A stretch of DNA of 24,450 nt from NCBI GenBank assembly GCA_039934475.1, contig JBDTMC010000059.1:1-24450 (forward strand), given 5' to 3'. Below, one piece after another: positions 12,956 through 21,858 of this stretch; the stretch's first letter is position 1; every line of letters begins with the position of its first letter. The notes under the pieces are model-generated. The model made no database searches. It had not been told where the DNA came from and saw nothing but the letters and a program-made list of their open reading frames with translations. Made by a program: the position numbers and the translations under genes. Origin of the DNA: JBDTMC01 sp039934475. Lineage in GTDB: Bacteria > Acidobacteriota > Terriglobia > Bryobacterales > Bryobacteraceae.

Positions 12956-15931
12956 GTGATTCGCGCCTCACCATGGTACCTATTTCTGATATTGGCGCTT
13001 GCTTGCCAAGGCTTTTTGCGCGCGCAGCCGGACGTCCTCACTAGCATTACTGCCATCAAACACCTCTCAGCAACGCAAGCGTCGGCGCAAATACCGATCC
13101 ACTTGCGAGCCGTCGTTACCTTCAATACCGCCGGCAACGGTGACGTTTATTGTATTCAAAATGCTACGGGAGCAATTTTTATCGAATCGCCGAAACCCCT
13201 ACCCGGGGTGCCGGGCGACATCGTTGACGTCCAGGGCGTCACTACCTTCTCCAACGGCTACGCGCCGGCAATCGTGGAGCCCGTCGTGCACGTGGTGGGT
13301 ACTTCACACCTACCGCAACCCAAGCAACTGAGCTTTGAGGCGCTGGCTTCGGGCGCCAACGACGGTCAATTCGTCACCCTCACCGGAACGGTACGAGCCT
13401 ACTCAACAGCCGGATTTTTCCCTGTTCTTCGCCTCGAAATCGGGGATAACATTGTGAATGTCACAGTTCCTGTCATGACGGTTGAGGAACTAGAGCCCTT
13501 TGTTGCCACCAAACTGAGGATCGAGGCCGTCTGCAGTAATCTGTTCAACAAAAACAACCAGTTGACTGGTGTGGAGTTCTACGTACCGGAGAGACGAAAC
13601 CTGATCGTCCTGGAGCATCCGGTTGAGAATCCCTACCTGACGCCTCCCGTTCCCATTAGCAGCCTGGCTCTCTTCTCTTCGCATCAACGAAAGCCCGCCG
13701 GTGAGCGTGAGCATTTGCGCGGAGTGGTGACTTATGCCTCCGGCTCCACGGTCTACCTTTCTGATGCCACCGGCGGCATTTCGGTGAAGCAAACAAGCGA
13801 CCATCGCCTGGCGCCGGGTGATCTGGTGGATGCGGTTGGATTCCCAGCACTAGGTTCCTACACGCCTTCGTTGTCCGATGCCTCAATTCGCGTGATCGGC
13901 AAAGCAAAGCAACCCGACCCGATTGTGCTGACCGCGGACGAAGCACGCACTGGCAGCTGTGACGGAAAGCTGATCACGGTTGAGGCGCTGCTGGAAGGAG
14001 ACGACTCGAAGCGAGAGAAACCTTCGCTGCTCTTAAGCTCGGGCCAAGCGCACTTTGTCGCCACGTTCCCGGACCGCTCAAGCGCGACCAACCTCGGACT
14101 CACCCAGGCAAGTGTCTTGCAACTGACTGGTATTTGCGTCATCGAGGTTGACGACAACAAGCAGCCCCTGTCGTTTCTCCTCCTGCTGCGATCCGGCAGC
14201 GACGTGAAAGTCCAGCAGCGGGCGCCGTGGTGGACGCTCCAGCGGGCGGCCGGTTTGTCGGGAATCCTATTGATCGCGGGTTTTCTCGGTCTGGGTTGGA
14301 CGTTGTCGCTGCGATCGCGAGTACGGCAACAGACTCACGAGTTGCTAGAAGCCAAGCAGGTGGCCGAGTCGGCGGATCGGGCCAAGAGTGAATTCCTGGC
14401 GAACATGAGCCACGAAATCCGCACACCGATGAATGCCGTCCTCGGCATGACCAGCCTGATGCTCGACATGGACTTGCCCTCCGAAGCAAAAGAGCTGCTG
14501 GAGACGGTAAGGCTGAGCGGCGATTCGTTGTTGTCGATCATCAACAACATCCTGGACTACTCCAAAATCGAGGCCGGTCAACTGGAACTGGAGGTACACT
14601 GCTTCGACCTTTTCGAATGCGTAGAGGATGCGCTGTCGTTGTGCGCTTCCAGTGCGTACCCCAAAGACCTGGAGCTGGTTTCGGATTTCGAGGCCGACGT
14701 CCCGCAGTTCGTGGAAGGCGACGCTACCCGGTTACGCCAGGTTTTGGTCAACCTTGCCGGAAATGCGGTGAAGTTCACAAGCCAGGGAGAGGTAGGGATT
14801 CGTGTCCGCCAGCGCAATGGAGACGAAGGCGCTTGTGTTCTTGAGTTCGAGGTATGGGACACAGGGATCGGAATACCGGAAGAGAGTGTGGGGCGATTGT
14901 TCCTCTCTTTCAGCCAGGCCGATGCCTCTACCTCGCGCCGATTCGGCGGCACAGGGTTGGGTTTGGCGATCAGCAGGAAACTGGTTGAAGCGATGGGCGG
15001 GGAGATGCGTGTGGAGAGCGAGGAGGGGGTAGGATCGCGATTCTCCTTCTCTATTCGGGTACGAGCGGCGGCGTCGGAACAGGAATTGGAGCCGGTTGTG
15101 TTCGAAGGACACGCGGCGCTGATCGTAGACGACAATGCAACCAATCGCCGCCTCCTGCAGAAGCAGCTTGCCAAATTCGGGATTCAAACAGTGGCGGCGG
15201 CTACAGCAGAAGAGGCCCTTCGTATTGTGAATCTGGGGGAAACCGTCTTTAGCTTCTGCCTCCTCGACTACAACATGCCGGAAATGAACGGTGTGGAACT
15301 GGCGCGGCGTCTGCGAGCAAACGGATTTGAGAGCCCGATGCTGCTTTTGTCTTCGGGAATCGTGAGCCGCGAGCATACCGAAGGACTGCTTCTCATCACC
15401 GGATCGAAGCCTGTCCGGATCAGCCGGCTGCGGCAAATGGTGATCTCGGCGATTGCGCCACCCGACACTCATACCGCTCCCTCGACCGCAACTGCGGCAG
15501 CGAAGCGAATACAAGATCCGCGGCCGCTGAGAATTCTTCTGGCGGAAGACAATGTCGTCAACCAGCGCGTCGCAGTCCGTCACCTTGAGCGGCTCGGGTA
15601 CCGTCCGGACGTGGTAGCGAACGGAAAAGAAGTTCTAGCCAGTATCGGACAGAAGACGTACGATGTGATCCTTATGGACGTGCAGATGCCGGAGCTGGAC
15701 GGCCGCCAAGCCACAGCCCAAATCCGGGCCATGACCGGATCGGCCTTCAAACCTTGGATAATCGCCCTCACCGCGGGAGCTTTTTCCGAAGACCGTGCCC
15801 AATGCATGCAGTCGGGAATGAACGACTATCTGCCAAAGCCATTTCGCGCCACCGACCTTTCTGCCGCTCTGGAACGCGCTTACGACTTCCTCGCTTCTCA
15901 CAAGGAAATTCTGGGGGAAGTGGGCCCGTAA
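12956..15931 (+). CDS. Hybrid sensor histidine kinase with two receiver domains
   Basis: A protein of 991 residues from GTG 12956. It has a signal segment (WYLFLILALACQGFLRAQPD). The sensor half has two similar OB-like beta modules (about 48-110, HLRAVVTF to GDIVDVQGV; about 252-310, EHLRGVVTYASGSTVYLSDA to GDLVDAVGF). One membrane segment lies near 430-452. Next come the dimerisation helix with phosphorylated His486 (NMSHEIRTPMNAVLGM), then the ATPase N box (about 597, LVNLAGNAVKFTS) and G boxes (DTGIGIP, GGTGLGLAIS). Two receiver domains follow, with Asp771 (CLLDYNMPEMNG) and Asp908 (ILMDVQMPELDG). There is no C-terminal HPt domain, so phosphate must leave through another protein. The signal is unknown; OB modules suggest a periplasmic ligand. 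No cognate output gene is adjacent. Confidence 0.95.
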   Translation: MIRASPWYLFLILALACQGFLRAQPDVLTSITAIKHLSATQASAQIPIHLRAVVTFNTAGNGDVYCIQNATGAIFIESPKPLPGVPGDIVDVQGVTTFSNGYAPAIVEPVVHVVGTSHLPQPKQLSFEALASGANDGQFVTLTGTVRAYSTAGFFPVLRLEIGDNIVNVTVPVMTVEELEPFVATKLRIEAVCSNLFNKNNQLTGVEFYVPERRNLIVLEHPVENPYLTPPVPISSLALFSSHQRKPAGEREHLRGVVTYASGSTVYLSDATGGISVKQTSDHRLAPGDLVDAVGFPALGSYTPSLSDASIRVIGKAKQPDPIVLTADEARTGSCDGKLITVEALLEGDDSKREKPSLLLSSGQAHFVATFPDRSSATNLGLTQASVLQLTGICVIEVDDNKQPLSFLLLLRSGSDVKVQQRAPWWTLQRAAGLSGILLIAGFLGLGWTLSLRSRVRQQTHELLEAKQVAESADRAKSEFLANMSHEIRTPMNAVLGMTSLMLDMDLPSEAKELLETVRLSGDSLLSIINNILDYSKIEAGQLELEVHCFDLFECVEDALSLCASSAYPKDLELVSDFEADVPQFVEGDATRLRQVLVNLAGNAVKFTSQGEVGIRVRQRNGDEGACVLEFEVWDTGIGIPEESVGRLFLSFSQADASTSRRFGGTGLGLAISRKLVEAMGGEMRVESEEGVGSRFSFSIRVRAAASEQELEPVVFEGHAALIVDDNATNRRLLQKQLAKFGIQTVAAATAEEALRIVNLGETVFSFCLLDYNMPEMNGVELARRLRANGFESPMLLLSSGIVSREHTEGLLLITGSKPVRISRLRQMVISAIAPPDTHTAPSTATAAAKRIQDPRPLRILLAEDNVVNQRVAVRHLERLGYRPDVVANGKEVLASIGQKTYDVILMDVQMPELDGRQATAQIRAMTGSAFKPWIIALTAGAFSEDRAQCMQSGMNDYLPKPFRATDLSAALERAYDFLASHKEILGEVGP

Positions 15932-17055
15932 CTACTGCCGGTGCCGAGTTCGGCGCGAGGCAATGATAACCAGCCCACCGGCCAACGTCACGGCGAAGGC
16001 GAGCCAAAGGAGACCGGTGTCGAAAGAGTCGGTTCTCTTGCGGAGATACCCCATCAGGCCTCCGAGCGCGCCGGCGGACGTGATCAGCGCTATTCTTCTC
16101 GATGGCGAACCACTCGGCGAGGCCGTCGCAATAGCCCAGAACCCGGGCGTTCCCGAGGTGAGCCCCAGCGCTCCGAATGACAACCATCCCAGCGACATCC
16201 ACAGGTTCTGGCTGAAGATCACGCTCATTGCCAAGCCCACTCCAAACGTGATGAGGGGATAGCAGTATGCCAGCGGCGCTCACCGGTCCGATCCGTCGAG
16301 AGACTGACAAAGGCGGCGGCGATGGCTGCGCCGGCGAAGGGAAGGGAGGAAATGGCCACCACGGTGGCAGAAGAATAACCCGAGGCGCGGTGGAGCATGC
16401 TGGGGAGCCACAGGTTGAAGCCATACACACCCATGTTGTCGAGAAACCAAACCAGGATCAGTAAAGGCAGGATGTAGTCTGCTTTTCCGCGGATGCCAGG
16501 ACGATCCGGTGTTCGCATTGGCGCGCTTTGAGAGGCCTTTACGCGTTCGAGAGTCTCCCGCTCCTGCGGCGATGGCCAACTGGCTTGGCCAGGACCATCC
16601 GCGAGGTAGAGAAGCGTCAGGACACCCGCCACCACGGAGGGCAGCCCTTCCAGAACGAACAACCAGCGCCAACCGGCAATGTCGAACCAGTTGTGACGCA
16701 GGATCCAACTGGATAGCGGCGCACCAAGCAAGTTCGCCGCCGGCAGACCTACCGCCAGGGCGCCAATCGCCCTGCCTCGATCCGCGTTCGGAAACCAAAA
16801 ACTCAAGTACAGAATAATGCCCCGGAAGAACCCGGCTTCTGCGATACCAAGCAAAACCCGAAGTACGTGGAATTCCATCACACCGTGGATGGCGCCCATG
16901 AGTGTCGCCGCGACGCCCTACGCAATCAACATCCGGCCCAGCCACAGCCGCGCCCCGTAACGCTCCACCAGCATCGCGCCGGGAATCTCGAAGAGGAAGT
17001 AACCGAGGAAGAAGATGCCTCCACCGAGACCGTACACTTCAGGGCCGAACCCGAA
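15932..17055 (-). pseudogene. MFS transporter pseudogene (ACS-like), truncated, with stop and frameshift
   Basis: Read leftward from about 17055: FGFGPEVYGLGGGIFFLGYF, LFEIPGAMLVERYGARLWLG RMLIA, then an amber codon at 16920-16918 where family members usually have Trp (TGG to TAG fits). The frame resumes with MGAIHGVMEFHVLRVLLGIA EAGFFRGIILYL, the central loop and TM7-8 (LVWFLDNMGVYGFNLWLPSM). At about 16256 one base is missing: HTAIP then LITFGVGLAMSVIFSQNLWM in the next frame, running to TAG at 15932. TM1 and the N-terminus are absent. The motif order places it in the major facilitator superfamily near anion:cation symporters (organic acids or sugar acids). Three independent lesions argue for true decay. 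Its stop directly abuts the histidine kinase stop. Confidence 0.85.
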
Positions 17056-17158
17056 CTTTGGTTATCCGGTGGCCGACATCGCATCCGCGAACTTTGGGAA
17101 AATCCTGCTGGCCGGTTCACCCCGCCTTATGCAGTTCGCCCTGAAGCTGGTGTTTTGA
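17042..17158 (+). pseudogene. 3' end remnant of an Oar-like TonB-dependent receptor
   Basis: The frame ending in TGA at 17156 reads NPNFGYPVADIASANFGKIL LAGSPRLMQFALKLVF. This is the typical ending of large acidobacterial carboxypeptidase-regulatory/TonB receptors: a final FG-x-I or FG-x-V strand, PRxMQFALKL and terminal Phe. Nothing upstream continues the gene; the left side passes into the MFS remnant on the other strand. So about 35 codons remain of a protein normally of 1000 or more residues. Confidence 0.6.
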
Positions 17159-17369
17159 GGCCGGACGCCAGCACTGCCTTCACCCGGAGGCGATCACTTT
17201 CAAGGTCGGGCACGGGCACGCCGGGAGTCCGGAGCGCTGACTTCGAGGGCAAGCGCAGCCGTGTTGTGACAAATCCACGATGGGAGTAGAAGAGCCCGGC
17301 GTTACAGGGCAATTGAGAGCCTTCGAAAATCAGGCTAAAGTATTCGCGCCAGACTATCGATAGAGGGTC

Positions 17370-19484
17370 ATGACCGGCCTGTGCTGTCGCCACCTAATTC
17401 CGGTCCTAGCCCTCTCCGCCCTCACGCTTTCGGCTGGTAGTGACCCGAATGCTTCGAAGCTCGTCGAGATGGACTTGATGGCGCTCTCAGAGATTCCGAT
17501 CGTTTCAGCTGCCCGGCATCAGCAAAACCGCGGGGACAGTCCTAGGGCGGTCAGCGTGATTACAGCAAAAGAGATCCGGCGGCGCAATTTCCGCAACATA
17601 CCGGAGGCGGTGGCGGGTTTGACTGGCGTATTTCTACAACAGACGAACTACGCTGGCGGCTCGCCTATCATTCGCGGCATGGTGGGGAATCGCCTTTTGT
17701 TAATGCTAAACGGCATCCGCCTAAACAACGCGACATTCCGGCTGGGACCGAACCAATACCTGAATTTCATCGATATCCACCAAGTGGAGCGGATCGAGAT
17801 CGTCCGCGGTACGGGGTCCGTGCTGTACGGGAGCGATGCGTTCGGGGGTGTCATCAATATCATTACGAAGGCAGCGCCCGATCCGAGGCTGGGACAGGAG
17901 TTCGGCGGCCGGCTGCAGGTGCGTTACGGATCGGCCGACCAGAGCGGCTCCGGACACGTTGAATTCTCGGGGTCGAGTCACGGGCTGGGCTTTTTGGGCG
18001 GTGTAACCCGCGAGGGCTTCGGAGATTTGCGGGTGGGGCGCGGTGGGATGGAGCCGTACTCGGCCTATTCGCAATGGAGCGGCGACGTGGAACTCCAATA
18101 CGCGCTCGGCCCTGAGCGGACCCTTTCCGCAGGTCTCATGCGCCTGCGGCAAAGCGGAGTGGAGCGTTCCGACCTACTAAAGTCGGGCTCGGATTTGGCC
18201 TATGAATGGAACCCGGAGGGCCGCGACCTGGCCTACGTGCAGTACGCGCAATCGAAAGTCAACCGCTATATCGATGCGCTGCAGATTACAACAGCCTACC
18301 AACGGCCGATCGAGTACCTGACCAGGATTGTGGCCTCGGATCCGAATACCCGCCGCTATCACGAGGATGAAGTGATGAGCGGGAACCTGATGGTCCAATT
18401 CACAAGTTCGCTCCGCTCTTCCCAACTGCTGACATACGGGCTGGAAGTCAATTCGGACCAAGTAACCAGCCGCAGAACAGACGTTCAGCTGGCGACAGGC
18501 GTCGCCAGGGCAGCGAGAGGAAACTATCCGGATGGCAGCGGCTTCCGCACGATTTCGTTGTTTGTGCAGGACGAGGTGGATTTCTCCAAGCGCCTTCATG
18601 GCGTCTTCGGCGCGCGCCAGGACTGGTTCCGGATTGCGGCCGAATTGGCCGATACCGTGGTCGGTAAGGTTAAGGTGGATTCGGCGCCGGGGGCTCTCAC
18701 TGGAAGCGCTTACTGGTTATATGACCTCACGCCAAAGCTATCGGCGGTTTTTGGAATCGCACAGGGCTTCCGCGCGCCAAACCTGGACGACTCCACGATC
18801 GTGGGCGGCTCCGGCGGACGGTATGAAATTCCCAATCCATCGCTCACTCCCGAGCGCAGTACGAACTTTGAGTATGGACTGCGGGTGAAGGCCAAGCGCG
18901 GGAAGGCCTCAGTCGTCTATTTCGATGACCACTACCGGGGTCTGATGGATCGGGCCCCCGCGCTTCTGAACGGCTTGCCGTTTGTCGATTCCAATGGGAA
19001 CAAAGTCAAAGATCCGAAAGAGATGGATGTCTACCAGCGGCAAAATATCGGGCGCGCCTCAGTGCGCGGCGTGGAAGCGGAGGGCATGATGACTCCTTCT
19101 CCCGGCTGGACCTGGACCAGCACGGCCACTTGGACCCATGGGTCCGACGATTCGTTGAGCGCTCCGTTGTCCCGGATTCCACCGCTCCAGGGCGAGTCAC
19201 GCATTACGTGGCAGCCGGGCAGGAACTTTTGGGTGGAAGGGGTTGGGCTGGCCGCGACGGACCAGCACCGTATCTCGCCTGGCGACCGTGCGGATGTACG
19301 GATCGGGCCTTCCGGTACGGCGGGATTCGCCGTTTTCCATATCCGCGCAGGCATTAGCCGGACGGTGCTGGCAGGCGCTTCGATTGCCTGGGAGAACCTC
19401 ACAAACCGTAGATACCGTTTACATGGATCGGGTATCGACCGGCCGGGGATGGGCGTGGTGGTGGGTTATACCCGGGCCTTCTGA
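17370..19484 (+). CDS. TonB-dependent outer-membrane receptor
   Basis: A protein of 704 residues. A signal peptide (CCRHLIPVLALSALTLSAGS) is followed by a TonB-interaction region (LVEMDLMALSEIPIVSAARH) and a complete plug domain, about 58-170: SVITAKEIRRRNFRNIPEAV, RGMVGNRLLLMLNGIRLNNA, VERIEIVRGTGSVLYGSDAF and GGVINIITK. The remaining about 530 residues are a beta-barrel ending in Phe (GYTRAF). The sequence IIRGMVGNRLLLMLNGIRLNNATF resembles receptors for heme, transferrin or cobalamin-type ligands, but the ligand is not defined by sequence. Start ATG 17370 is supported by the signal peptide; AGAGGG lies only 2 nt before it. No adjacent TonB/ExbBD. Followed by the hydrolase operon. Confidence 0.94.
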   Translation: MTGLCCRHLIPVLALSALTLSAGSDPNASKLVEMDLMALSEIPIVSAARHQQNRGDSPRAVSVITAKEIRRRNFRNIPEAVAGLTGVFLQQTNYAGGSPIIRGMVGNRLLLMLNGIRLNNATFRLGPNQYLNFIDIHQVERIEIVRGTGSVLYGSDAFGGVINIITKAAPDPRLGQEFGGRLQVRYGSADQSGSGHVEFSGSSHGLGFLGGVTREGFGDLRVGRGGMEPYSAYSQWSGDVELQYALGPERTLSAGLMRLRQSGVERSDLLKSGSDLAYEWNPEGRDLAYVQYAQSKVNRYIDALQITTAYQRPIEYLTRIVASDPNTRRYHEDEVMSGNLMVQFTSSLRSSQLLTYGLEVNSDQVTSRRTDVQLATGVARAARGNYPDGSGFRTISLFVQDEVDFSKRLHGVFGARQDWFRIAAELADTVVGKVKVDSAPGALTGSAYWLYDLTPKLSAVFGIAQGFRAPNLDDSTIVGGSGGRYEIPNPSLTPERSTNFEYGLRVKAKRGKASVVYFDDHYRGLMDRAPALLNGLPFVDSNGNKVKDPKEMDVYQRQNIGRASVRGVEAEGMMTPSPGWTWTSTATWTHGSDDSLSAPLSRIPPLQGESRITWQPGRNFWVEGVGLAATDQHRISPGDRADVRIGPSGTAGFAVFHIRAGISRTVLAGASIAWENLTNRRYRLHGSGIDRPGMGVVVGYTRAF

Positions 19485-19556
19485 TTCCACCTGACATCGA
19501 TGAAGCGGCGAGTGCGGAAGAGCCGTGCAGTAGCGGAGAATTGAAACAGACAACCC

Positions 19557-20195
19557 ATGGAATGCTATGAAGCTGAAGTTCGCGAGTTGGAGAAGAACCG
19601 CGCGCGGCAGCCGTATCCTCAATGCCCAGCTGTTTTTTACGGCAGCTCTTCTATCCGTCTTTGGTCAAGCCTGGCTGCCGACCTTCAATCGCCGCGCGCG
19701 GTGAATTTGGGATTTGGGGGCTCCACCCTGGCCGCCTGCGTCCATTTCTTTGAACGCCTGGTACCCCCGGCTGCGCCCGCATCGTTGATCGTTTACGCGG
19801 GCGACAACGATTTGGGCGATGGACGCAACACCGAGGAAGTGATCGCCTCATTTCGTGCGCTCTCAGCGAAAGTCTCAGAGCATTGCGACGGCATCCCCTT
19901 TGGGTTCATCTCGATTAAACTCAGCCCGGCCCGGTTTCATTTGCGAGCCGCCATCGATACCCTAAACGAAGCGGTCCGTACAGATATAGAGACCCGTCCG
20001 AACGGGTTCTTCATCGATGTTGCGAGCCCGATGCTCGTTGGCGGACGGCCGCGCCAGCAACTGTACCTCGATGACGGACTACATCTCAGCCGCGCCGGAT
20101 ACGACGTGTGGGCGGCCGTTTTACGGTCTTATAGCAATCGAATTTTCATCAAAGATTGCTCAGATACTAACCGACGCGCAAGTATTCTCAGATGA
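19557..20195 (+). CDS. SGNH/GDSL-type hydrolase (esterase or lipase-like)
   Basis: A protein of 212 residues, without signal peptide. It has the four SGNH blocks: VFYGSSSIRLW (catalytic Ser about 31), NLGFGGST (Gly of block II), IVYAGDNDLGDG (Asn84) and DDGLHLSRAGY (Asp173, His176). Such enzymes remove acyl groups from lipids, sugars or glycans; the YGSSSIRLW variant is common in a family of uncharacterised GDSL-type esterases. The gene ends 3 bp before the next esterase gene, so the two are co-translated. No strong ribosome site before ATG 19557. Confidence 0.9.
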   Translation: MECYEAEVRELEKNRARQPYPQCPAVFYGSSSIRLWSSLAADLQSPRAVNLGFGGSTLAACVHFFERLVPPAAPASLIVYAGDNDLGDGRNTEEVIASFRALSAKVSEHCDGIPFGFISIKLSPARFHLRAAIDTLNEAVRTDIETRPNGFFIDVASPMLVGGRPRQQLYLDDGLHLSRAGYDVWAAVLRSYSNRIFIKDCSDTNRRASILR

Positions 20196-20198
20196 GGA

Positions 20199-20927
20199 AT
20201 GAACAGGGAGTATCATCGGTGGTTCAGTCCTAGCCTCCATCGCGACATGGAGTTGCTGGTCTTCGGCTCCCGCGGCGCGCGTATGATCGTGTTCCCTACA
20301 CGCCAGGGACGTTTCTTCGATTACGAGAACTGGGGGTTGGTCAGCGCGCTGACCGAACAGATCAATTCCGGCTCTCTACAGCTGTTTTGCGTCGATAGCA
20401 TCGATTCGGAGAGTTTGTATTGTGATAAAGGCCCCCCACAGGCGCGCCTCGCTCGTCATCGACAATACGAACGCTACATTCTGGACGAAGTCCTGCCCTT
20501 CACTGTCCGCGCCAACCCGCAGCCCTTCCTGATTGCCCATGGCTGCAGCATCGGCGCCTACCATGCCGTGACGCTGGCGTTGCGCCATCCGCGTCTCTTC
20601 GGCAAGGTGGTGGGCTTGAGCGGTCGCTACGATCTGACCAAACCCGCGGGGCCGTTTCGCGACCTGTTTGACGGCTACTACGATCAGGACGTGTACTTCC
20701 ACACGCCCGTGCATTTCGTCGCCAACCTCGACGAAGAGAGCATGCTGGCTGACTTGCGACGCCTGGAGATCGTTCTCGCCGTAGGCTCTCAGGACCCCTT
20801 TCACGAGAGCACTATTACGCTGAGCACCCAGCTGTGGGCAAAGGGAGTGTGGAACGCACTGCACGTCTGGGACGGCGACGCACACAGGGCGCGGTACTGG
20901 CGCGAAATGGTGAAGCTCTACTTATGA
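20199..20927 (+). CDS. Alpha/beta-hydrolase esterase (esterase D / putative esterase type)
   Basis: A protein of 242 residues. The nucleophile elbow is HGCSIGAYHA with Ser117, followed by the acid in VGSQDPF (Asp199) and the base in WDGDAHRARYW (His229). The opening REYHRWFSPSLHRDMELLVF fits the putative-esterase family that includes S-formylglutathione hydrolase and trehalose-type acyl esterases. The substrate is not known. It has no signal peptide, so it is cytoplasmic. It starts 3 bp after the SGNH gene stop, with TGAGG just before ATG 20199, and precedes the metallophosphoesterase by 19 bp. Two different acyl hydrolases side by side suggest one degradation pathway. Confidence 0.9.
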   Translation: MNREYHRWFSPSLHRDMELLVFGSRGARMIVFPTRQGRFFDYENWGLVSALTEQINSGSLQLFCVDSIDSESLYCDKGPPQARLARHRQYERYILDEVLPFTVRANPQPFLIAHGCSIGAYHAVTLALRHPRLFGKVVGLSGRYDLTKPAGPFRDLFDGYYDQDVYFHTPVHFVANLDEESMLADLRRLEIVLAVGSQDPFHESTITLSTQLWAKGVWNALHVWDGDAHRARYWREMVKLYL

Positions 20928-20946
20928 CCAAGTTAAACTGGTTCCC

Positions 20947-21819
20947 ATGCCCCTGCTGACGAATACCATCACTCGCCGCGGCGCTCTTAAAACCGTGGCG
21001 GGGGCGGCTATAGCCGCGCTTCCCTCACCGGCAGCCGCGTCCGGTTTCCGCTGGGCACTGCTCTCGGACACGCACCTGTCGGCCGAGATCGCCAACGAAT
21101 ATCGGGGCTTCCGGCCCTACGACAACCTGCGTTCCGTGCTGCCTGAAGTGTCCCAGTGGAAGCCGGAAGGGATGTTCATCAACGGAGATCTGGCGAGGCT
21201 GGAAGGCCTGCCCGGCGACTACGGTTTGCTGAAGAAGCAACTGGAACCGCTAGGGAATTTGCCAGCCGGATTCACGCTGGGCAACCACGACGACCGCACC
21301 CAATTCCTGGCCGCGTTTGGCGCGTCTGAATCCGGCAAAGCGCAGCCGGTGCGGGACAAGCATGTTGTGATTCTGGATCACGGCGGCCTGCGTCTCATCC
21401 TTTTGGATTCGCTGTATCTGGTGAACCAGGGGGCGGGCTTGCTCGGCAAGACGCAGCGCGAGTGGCTGGACGGATTTCTCGTAAACTCGGGCGATACTCC
21501 AGTGCTGCTGTTTGTCCATCACACCCTGGACGACGGCGACATCAGCATGCTGGACGCCGATCGCTTCCTGCGTATCGCTACTAAGCACCGCAACGTGAAG
21601 GCTGTTTTCTACGGGCACTCGCATCACTACGGCTACCAGGAAGTGGAAGGACTGCACCTGGTGAATCAGCCGGCGGTGGGCTACAACTTCGCGGACAGCG
21701 AACCGGTAGGTTGGCTCCAGGCGACGCTGTCGCCGCAGGGCGCCGACTTCACGCTTCGCGCCATTGGCGGCAATCGGGAAGGGCACGACAAGACGCGGTC
21801 ACTGGCCTGGCGCTCGTGA
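20947..21819 (+). CDS. Exported metallophosphoesterase
   Basis: A protein of 290 residues. The N-terminus ITRRGALKTVAGAAIAALPS is a Tat-type signal (twin Arg 10-11), so folded enzyme is exported. The calcineurin-like fold shows SDTHLS (Asp41, His43), INGDLA (Asp81), GNHDDR (Asn113, His114), FVHHTLDD (His191) and GHSHHYGY (His224, His226), the full dimetal set. This arrangement is that of cAMP-type or general phosphodiesterases (Icc-like); the physiological substrate is unknown. It is the third gene of the hydrolase run, 19 bp after the esterase. Confidence 0.92.
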   Translation: MPLLTNTITRRGALKTVAGAAIAALPSPAAASGFRWALLSDTHLSAEIANEYRGFRPYDNLRSVLPEVSQWKPEGMFINGDLARLEGLPGDYGLLKKQLEPLGNLPAGFTLGNHDDRTQFLAAFGASESGKAQPVRDKHVVILDHGGLRLILLDSLYLVNQGAGLLGKTQREWLDGFLVNSGDTPVLLFVHHTLDDGDISMLDADRFLRIATKHRNVKAVFYGHSHHYGYQEVEGLHLVNQPAVGYNFADSEPVGWLQATLSPQGADFTLRAIGGNREGHDKTRSLAWRS

Positions 21820-21858
21820 CTGTTATACGCTGGAAGTACTGTCGGTGCTGTTTCCCGC

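Noticed and set aside
14732..15583. 283-codon minus-strand frame
   Set aside because: Antisense to the histidine kinase ATPase and receiver domains; composition is artefactual.
16280..16945. 221-codon minus-strand frame
   Set aside because: Another frame of the MFS pseudogene; the neighbouring frame gives the transmembrane helices.
17127..17393. 88-codon minus-strand frame between the pseudogenes and the TonB receptor
   Set aside because: No domain or ribosome site, overlaps the receptor start; treated as non-coding.
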